From contig DATAZE010000005.1 in NCBI GenBank assembly GCA_036272195.1, positions 16,078-80,077 on the forward strand: 64,000 nt of DNA, in the 5' to 3' direction. The first letter of the stretch is position 1. The number at the start of each line of letters is the position of its first letter. This DNA comes from DASXHY01 sp036272195 (GTDB lineage Bacteria; Verrucomicrobiota; Verrucomicrobiia; Limisphaerales; DASXHY01). A program made the position numbers and the translations under genes. Under the pieces are notes generated by a model. It did no database searches, had not been told where the DNA came from, and saw only the letters and a program-made list of their open reading frames with translations. This document shows, in pieces, positions 59,839 to 64,000 of this stretch.

Positions 59839-60723
59839 TCACAAAGTGGTCCCCCGCCAGTGCAATTTTACCCGCAGCGTTTCAAAAAACGAACTCCCCT
59901 CCAGGTGCATCAATTGCACCGTCCGCCGCCCGCGCCGGATTGTGATTTCGTCACCCGCGCTCAACTCCGCCACCAGGTCGCCGTCCGCGCTCAACACCGT
60001 CGCCGGTTTCGGATTCACCACCTTCACCGAAATTTCCGCCGTTAACGGCAATACCAGCGACCGGTTCGACAATGTGTGCGGACAAATTGGCGTCAGTTGA
60101 AAAACCTCCGCCGTCGGATACACCACCGCGCCCCCCGCCGCCAGTGAATACGCCGTCGAACCCGTCGGCGAACTGATGATCAACCCGTCGCATCGATATC
60201 GTGTCAGCGGCTCTCCATCCACGCTCACCTGCAACTCAATCAGCCGCGGCGCAATCCCGCGGCTCACCACAAAATCGTTCAACGCGCTCCGCCGAATCGG
60301 TTTCCCGTTCGTGCGAATGTCCGCTTCCATCAGCGCCCGCGGCTCGAAAGTGAATTTCCCGCTCCACACCTCGCGCAACCCCTGCGGCAACCCTTGCGAC
60401 GGCACCGCCGTCAAGAATCCCAGCCCTCCGATATTGATTCCCAGGATCGGCGTCTGCGAACCCGCGATTTCCCGCGCCACCCGCAGCATCGTGCCGTCCC
60501 CGCCGAACACCAGCAGCAAATCCACCTTGCCCGCCAGCTCCGCCGCGTCCGCGCACACCGTCCCGTCCAGGTGCGCTAATTCCGCCGTCACCGCGTCACT
60601 CAAAACCGTACGGCCCGCCGCGCGCACCAGCCGCGCCGCCCGGCTCACGACCGAAGCGCAGGAAACCTTTTCAGAATTTCCGATCAGCCCCACGCGTTTG
60701 ATTTTGTCAGCTAATTTTTTCAA
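59839..60723 (-). CDS. nadK: NAD kinase
   Basis: Makes NADP from NAD and ATP. 294 residues. Conserved LLLVFGGDGTMLRVAREI (GGDGT) and GINIGGLGFLTAV (NxGxxGFLT), SALNDFVVSRG, and IISSPTGSTAYSLAAGGAVV. The N-terminal Rossmann-like part starts MKKLADKIKRVGLIGN. Its start overlaps the end of tlyA by 17 bases, a common gene pair in bacteria. Confidence 0.95.
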   Translation of the reverse strand: MKKLADKIKRVGLIGNSEKVSCASVVSRAARLVRAAGRTVLSDAVTAELAHLDGTVCADAAELAGKVDLLLVFGGDGTMLRVAREIAGSQTPILGINIGGLGFLTAVPSQGLPQGLREVWSGKFTFEPRALMEADIRTNGKPIRRSALNDFVVSRGIAPRLIELQVSVDGEPLTRYRCDGLIISSPTGSTAYSLAAGGAVVYPTAEVFQLTPICPHTLSNRSLVLPLTAEISVKVVNPKPATVLSADGDLVAELSAGDEITIRRGRRTVQLMHLEGSSFFETLRVKLHWRGTTL

Positions 60724-61543
60724 GCAGCACCAAAAATTCCTTATTACCCGCCGGTCCGAGCAGCGGCGATTCCGTCACCCCGCGCCAGCGCAATTGATTT
60801 TCCCGCGCGACAAACTCCTCCAGCTCGCGCAGCACCCGCTCATGAATCGCCGGATCGGTGATCACCCCTTCACCCTTGTCCACCTCCGGCTTGCCCGCCT
60901 CGAACTGCGGCTTGATGAGCGCGACGATGTTACCCGACGTCCGCAACAAATCAACGGCAGCCGGAAGAATTTTCCGCAGCGAAATAAACGAACAATCAAT
61001 CACCACCAAATCCGCCGGCGGATTTTCAATTTTCAATTTTCGATTTTCGATTTCAGAACTTGGAACGTCACCCTCCGCCTCCCTGTTTCCGCTTTCCGCT
61101 TTCCGCTTTCCGCCTTGAAAATCCCCCGGTCTGACCGCCCTCGCATTCACCTTCTCCATCACCACCACCCGTTTATCCCGGCGCAGCTTCCACGCCAATT
61201 GCCCCTGGCCCACATCCACTGCAAAAACCTTCGCCGCGCCATACTGTAGCAAACAATCCGTAAACCCGCCCGTCGATGCCCCCAGGTCAATCGCCGTCGC
61301 GCCCGCCACCTCCAGTTGAAAATGTTTCAACGCATGTTCCAGCTTATGCCCGCCCCGGCTCACGAACTTCTCCGCCGCCGTGAGCGCCACCACATCCTCC
61401 GGCTTCACCGAATCACTCGCCTTGCGCGCCAACTGGCCATTGACCGTCACCACGCCCGCCATCACCGCGCGCTTCGCCTTCTCGCGACTCTCACACAGCC
61501 CGCGTTCCACCAAAGCCTGGTCCAATCGAATCATTGCCGTCAC
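60707..61543 (-). CDS. tlyA: 16S/23S rRNA cytidine-2'-O-methyltransferase TlyA with in-frame repeat insertion
   Basis: 278 residues. The N-terminal S4-like RNA-binding domain (RLDQALVERGLCESREKAKR; VMAGVVTVNG) is followed by a Rossmann SAM domain with AIDLGASTGGFTDCLLQYGA, VYGAAKVFAVDVG-type and ADLVVIDCSFISLRKILPA. Between the GDF of ARAVRPGDF and ADLVVID lie about 34 residues (143-176) not found in TlyA as I know it. They are encoded by 61016-61117, a tract of ctttccgctttccgc and ttcaattttc units like the intergenic repeats nearby. Motif order on both sides is intact, so the enzyme may still work. It is coupled to nadK. Confidence 0.93.
   Translation of the reverse strand: MTAMIRLDQALVERGLCESREKAKRAVMAGVVTVNGQLARKASDSVKPEDVVALTAAEKFVSRGGHKLEHALKHFQLEVAGATAIDLGASTGGFTDCLLQYGAAKVFAVDVGQGQLAWKLRRDKRVVVMEKVNARAVRPGDFQGGKRKAESGNREAEGDVPSSEIENRKLKIENPPADLVVIDCSFISLRKILPAAVDLLRTSGNIVALIKPQFEAGKPEVDKGEGVITDPAIHERVLRELEEFVARENQLRWRGVTESPLLGPAGNKEFLVLLEKIS
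61016..61117 (-). repeat. Simple-repeat insertion inside tlyA (34 codons)
   Basis: Plus-strand sequence has tttcaattttcaattttcga at the left and gctttccgctttccgctttc at the right, about 102 bases and a multiple of three. The second tract recurs at 61744 and 63257. It translates to Lys/Glu/Asn-rich low-complexity sequence. Confidence 0.8.
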
Positions 61544-61622
61544 AATAGAATCAGAGTTCCCGCCAGCGCAAGCCGGCGAATTCAGTCCTTTCGACCGCGC
61601 AGTTGAAAAAAGTGTTTATTTG

Positions 61623-61690
61623 TTTCATTAAAAAAATTTGTGCTAATTCGTGTCATTCGCGTAAAGCTCGTTTCCCTTTGAAATTTCAAA
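61623..61690. repeat. 'aattcgtgtcattcgcg' spacer
   Basis: gtgctaattcgtgtcattcg then cgtaaagctcg and ttgaaatttcaaatcac. It matches the spacer type at 56098 in part. No gene. Confidence 0.5.
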
Positions 61691-61743
61691 TCACAAATCT
61701 GAAATTCCTGCTCCGTTACCGCTGCTTCCTCCTGTAAAATTCC

Positions 61744-61782
61744 CGTTTCCGCTTTCCCGCTTTTCGCTTTGCCAAAAATACC
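61744..61782. repeat. (ctttccg)n-type simple repeat, intergenic
   Basis: cgtttccgctttcccgcttt plus tcgctttgcc, the same motif as the tract inside tlyA. Confidence 0.7.
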
Positions 61783-61789
61783 CTTCCCA

Positions 61790-62022
61790 ATCTGTGTTTC
61801 ATCTGTCCCGCCATGGCGGGATCTGTGGCTAACCCGAAACGAGGATGGTGGGGCGAGACTCCGTCGAGCCCTGATTTTTCAAACTCCCAGTTCCTGACCT
61901 CCAACCCACCGGTAAGGCGAGCGCCCGAGAGCCACCTTATTTCCGAACTCCGTTCCGTCAGTTTCCTCCTGTTAAATTTGCATCTGTGTTTCATCTGTGT
62001 TCATCTGTGGCTAACCCGAAAC
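61790..62022. repeat. 'ctgtgtttcatctgtg...ggctaac' repeat pair upstream of the esterase
   Basis: aatctgtgtttcatctgtcc (~61793) with gatctgtggctaacccgaaa (61821), and a second instance tgtgtttcatctgtgttcat + ctgtggctaacccgaaaccc at ~61983-62020. Both versions end in ggctaacccgaaac. The second ends about 17 bases before the esterase ATG. Confidence 0.7.
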
Positions 62023-62039
62023 CCGTAACTCCTAACTTT

Positions 62040-63002
62040 ATGACCCGCCTCCTGCCACTCATCGCCGCCTGCGCCATGCTCACGCTGCGCGCCATCGCCG
62101 CGCCGACCGATGACGTTTACCTCCTCGGCCCCGATTCCCAAGCCCACGAAGGCACGCCCAAAGGCAAAGTCATCGGCCCCTTGACCCTCGCCAGCCAGGT
62201 CTTCACCAACACCACCCGTCACTACTGGATTTACGTCCCCGCCCAATACGATCCCCACACCCCTGCCGCCCTCATGATCTTTCAGGACGGTCAGGCCTTC
62301 GTCGGCCCCGGCGGAGAATATCGCATCCCGACCGTCTTCGATAACCTCATCTACCGCCGCGAAATGCCCGTCACCATCGCCATCTTCATCAACCCCGGCC
62401 ACACACCCGAGCAACTCGAATCCACCTCCACCAACTGGGGCGACAGCATCAACAACCGCGCCACCGAATACAACGAACTCAACGACCGCTACACCCGCCT
62501 CATTACCGACGAACTCCTCCCCGCCGTTGAAAAGGATTATAACCTCTCCAAAAACCCCGACGACCGCGCCCTCGCTGGCGCCAGCAGCGGCGCCATCTGC
62601 GCCTTCACCGTCGCCTGGCAACGCCCCGACCAATTCCACAAGGTCATCAGCTGCATCGGCAGCTTCACCAACCTCCGCGGCGGCCACGTCTATCCCGACC
62701 TCATCCTCAAGAGCGACCGCAAACCCATCCGCATCTTCCTGCAAGACGGCGTCAACGACCTCCGCGGTCACGGCCGCAACAACGCCCCTTATGACGCCAC
62801 CCGCGACTGGCACGCCCAGAACCTCAAAATGGCCGCCGCCCTCACGCAAAAAGGCTACGACGTGAATTATTGCTGGGGCATCGGCACCCATTCCGGCAAG
62901 CAAGGCGGCATGATGATGCCCGAAATGCTCCGCTGGCTCTGGCGCGATTACCCCCGTACCGACGACCCCGCCGACGACTCCAACCGCGTCTTACTGCGCT
63001 AG
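62040..63002 (+). CDS. Secreted esterase (enterochelin-esterase-like alpha/beta hydrolase)
   Basis: 320 residues from the ATG at 62040. Signal peptide MTRLLPLIAACAMLTLRAIA. The body has RHYWIYVPAQYDPHTPAALM, FQDGQAF and the nucleophile elbow in ALAGASSGAICAFTVAW (G-x-S-x-G). A His is likely at WGIGTHSGKQGG near the C-terminus. This matches the Esterase_D (enterochelin esterase/feruloyl esterase) superfamily, often acting on polysaccharide esters or siderophores. The substrate is not determinable. Codon use is strikingly C-ending compared with neighbours. Confidence 0.85.
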   Translation: MTRLLPLIAACAMLTLRAIAAPTDDVYLLGPDSQAHEGTPKGKVIGPLTLASQVFTNTTRHYWIYVPAQYDPHTPAALMIFQDGQAFVGPGGEYRIPTVFDNLIYRREMPVTIAIFINPGHTPEQLESTSTNWGDSINNRATEYNELNDRYTRLITDELLPAVEKDYNLSKNPDDRALAGASSGAICAFTVAWQRPDQFHKVISCIGSFTNLRGGHVYPDLILKSDRKPIRIFLQDGVNDLRGHGRNNAPYDATRDWHAQNLKMAAALTQKGYDVNYCWGIGTHSGKQGGMMMPEMLRWLWRDYPRTDDPADDSNRVLLR

Positions 63003-63256
63003 CGCGCATCGGGTCGAGGGACGAGGATCGAGAGCAGGGTAGGGCGAGACCCCGTCCCGTCCTCCGAAGCCTTGGCGAAGGCGGACGAGTCGTCGAATTG
63101 CGAAACCGTTTCGTAAATTCGAAACGAGCCCTGAATAATTAAATAAGGAAAGCAGGAACACAGGAATTTTTTGCCACAGAACCGCAGAGAGCCCGGAGCA
63201 AAATCGGCTGTCATCCGCAGATTTCTCAGATTCACGCAGAATCAAGGACGCTCCCC

Positions 63257-63300
63257 GTTTCCGCTTTCCCGCTTTCGGCCTTCCGCTTTTCTCTTTGGCC
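63257..63300. repeat. (ctttccg)n-type simple repeat, intergenic, second
   Basis: cccgtttccgctttcccgct, then ttcggccttccgcttttctc. The gap 63003-63397 also carries a gggcgagaccccgtc palindrome side near 63042 and no gene. Confidence 0.65.
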
Positions 63301-63397
63301 GTAGGTGCGGCATCGTTGTAGAATTCCAGGAATTCATTTAGCTCCGTTAGGAGCGACATCGTGAGGAGGCTCATTTTCATATCCGATGTTTTGTTCT

Positions 63398-64000
63398 TTA
63401 GCCTTCGATGCAGGTGAAGCGGCGGCCGAGGACGGCGCGGAGGGAATAATGTTGAGGGCGTGGGGGTGTGGTGGGCGCAAGGGGTGGAATGGGTCGGAAT
63501 GCGGGTTTAAGGTTGGCGTTTTCGCGGGCGAGTGCGTAGGGGTCGGGTTGCTCGACGGGCCGGCGGGACGCCGGCGCTCCCAGGGTAGGGTCTTCCCGGC
63601 AGTGGACTGCCGGGGTATTTTCAATCGTTCCTTTGGAACTGGGGGTCGGGGAAGAGGCGTTCGTGGATTCGGAGGGGCTTTCGAGTTTATCGGCATCCGA
63701 CCGCGTAAATGCGGAACTACAAACGATGTCGGTTTCGGCGAGTTTGGGTTCTTCTACATTATCTTCGTTCTCGTCTTTGTAATATTCCTCGTCGTCTTCC
63801 GCTTCGAATTCCTGGACGGGTGGTGACTGGTCGGGTTTGCTTTTGTACTTATCCCATTCGAGATGGACGCGGCGGCTCCAGTTGAAGGCGTTTTGCAGCC
63901 GGGCGAATTCGCGGGTGAGGCTTTCCAGGCGGGCCCAGTGTTTTTCCCGATTCTTAATGCTCTGTAATTCGGTGAGGGACTGGCCGATTTCAAAAAGGAA
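63398..64000 (-). CDS. Uncharacterised protein, N-terminus cut off by window edge
   Basis: 200 codons read on the minus strand from the right edge to a TAA at 63398-63400. The first 60 visible residues are helical and charged (FLFEIGQSLTELQSIKNREK; ARLESLTREFARLQNAFNWS). An acidic stretch follows (EFEAEDDEEYYKDENEDNVE), then a Ser/Pro/Thr-rich tail and a basic end (SLRAVLGRRFTCIEG). Within the tail, GAPASRRPVEQP is encoded by a family-2 repeat (63555-63593). No family recognised; the tail looks disordered. The plus-strand frames here are its shadow. Confidence 0.6.
   Translation of the reverse strand, partial: FLFEIGQSLTELQSIKNREKHWARLESLTREFARLQNAFNWSRRVHLEWDKYKSKPDQSPPVQEFEAEDDEEYYKDENEDNVEEPKLAETDIVCSSAFTRSDADKLESPSESTNASSPTPSSKGTIENTPAVHCREDPTLGAPASRRPVEQPDPYALARENANLKPAFRPIPPLAPTTPPRPQHYSLRAVLGRRFTCIEG
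63555..63593 (-). repeat. Palindromic repeat, family 2, inside a coding frame
   Basis: On the minus strand this reads ctgggagcgccggcgtcccg then ccggcccg, the same as the intergenic copy at 9044 and part of 55444. It is translated in frame as GAPASRRP within the partial gene. Confidence 0.7.

Noticed and set aside
62001..62903. Long minus-strand open frame of about 300 codons opposite the esterase gene
   Set aside because: Gly/Val/Ala-rich shadow of a C-ending, GC-rich gene; the plus-strand product has a signal peptide and GxSxG motif.
63386..63826. Plus-strand Gly/Phe-rich frame of 146 codons
   Set aside because: Shadow of the minus-strand partial gene; composition is that of a GC-rich antisense frame.
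1..64000. tRNA, rRNA, prophage or defence island
   Set aside because: No tRNA-like cloverleaf, rRNA segment, phage structural gene or restriction/toxin pair was recognised by reading both strands.

Overview
The window is bacterial chromosome, most likely from Verrucomicrobiota of the Pedosphaera/Limisphaerales type. This is inferred from family content, since no rRNA or tRNA gene is present. The signs are an H..DG-type prepilin, compact type II secretion clusters, an ECF sigma factor carrying a membrane-anchored C-terminal domain, secreted peptidases with a YRVQYSTNLTGTNW-type C-terminus, and many families of palindromic and simple spacer repeats between genes. I place about 60 genes. Coding strand changes often, and base composition is GC-rich apart from one AT-richer patch inside aroA.

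Layout. 1-882: partial FAD amine oxidase. 974-5908: compact type II secretion/pseudopilin operon (ATPase, two GspF-like membrane proteins, three pseudopilin-like proteins, one small membrane protein). 6024-9006: cysS, tmk and an unknown membrane protein. 9253-11600: PfkB sugar kinase next to a secreted alginate-lyase-family protein. 11859-13778: parB, def and a DUF4404 protein. 13855-19842 (minus): plsC, cmk, aroA, tyrA, a Gfo/Idh oxidoreductase and a CbiX-like protein. 20164-25683: prepilin, Dabb protein, cysteine-cluster protein, CbpA-type DnaJ, tethered sigma factor, SDR. 25727-27954 (minus): modCBA. 28429-41580: complex I genes in the order nuoA-B-C-D-I-H-J-K-(REP transposase)-L-M-M-N. 41730-49195: two very large secreted peptidases (S53, then S8). 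49489-57032: dtd, small membrane proteins, a B12/radical-SAM protein, an HMA metal-binding protein, a methyltransferase, gnd, an unknown gene and lpxI. 58031-64000: GspG-like protein, LacI regulator, nadK, tlyA, an esterase and a partial unknown gene.

Two things stand out. First, the complex I operon has two different nuoM genes, and NuoL has an unusually long segment before its last membrane helix. This matches the described '2M' complex I, thought to pump extra protons. The second NuoM has lost the conserved TM7 lysine, nuoEFG are absent, and a single-domain REP-associated tyrosine transposase sits inside the operon between inverted REP copies. Second, the intergenic space is crowded with at least ten kinds of short palindromic or simple repeat. 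Some overlap stop codons, some lie directly before start codons in the nuo operon, and one forms a 34-codon in-frame insertion in tlyA. The REP copies at 49.3, 50.7 and 57.3-58.0 kb resemble those flanking the transposase.
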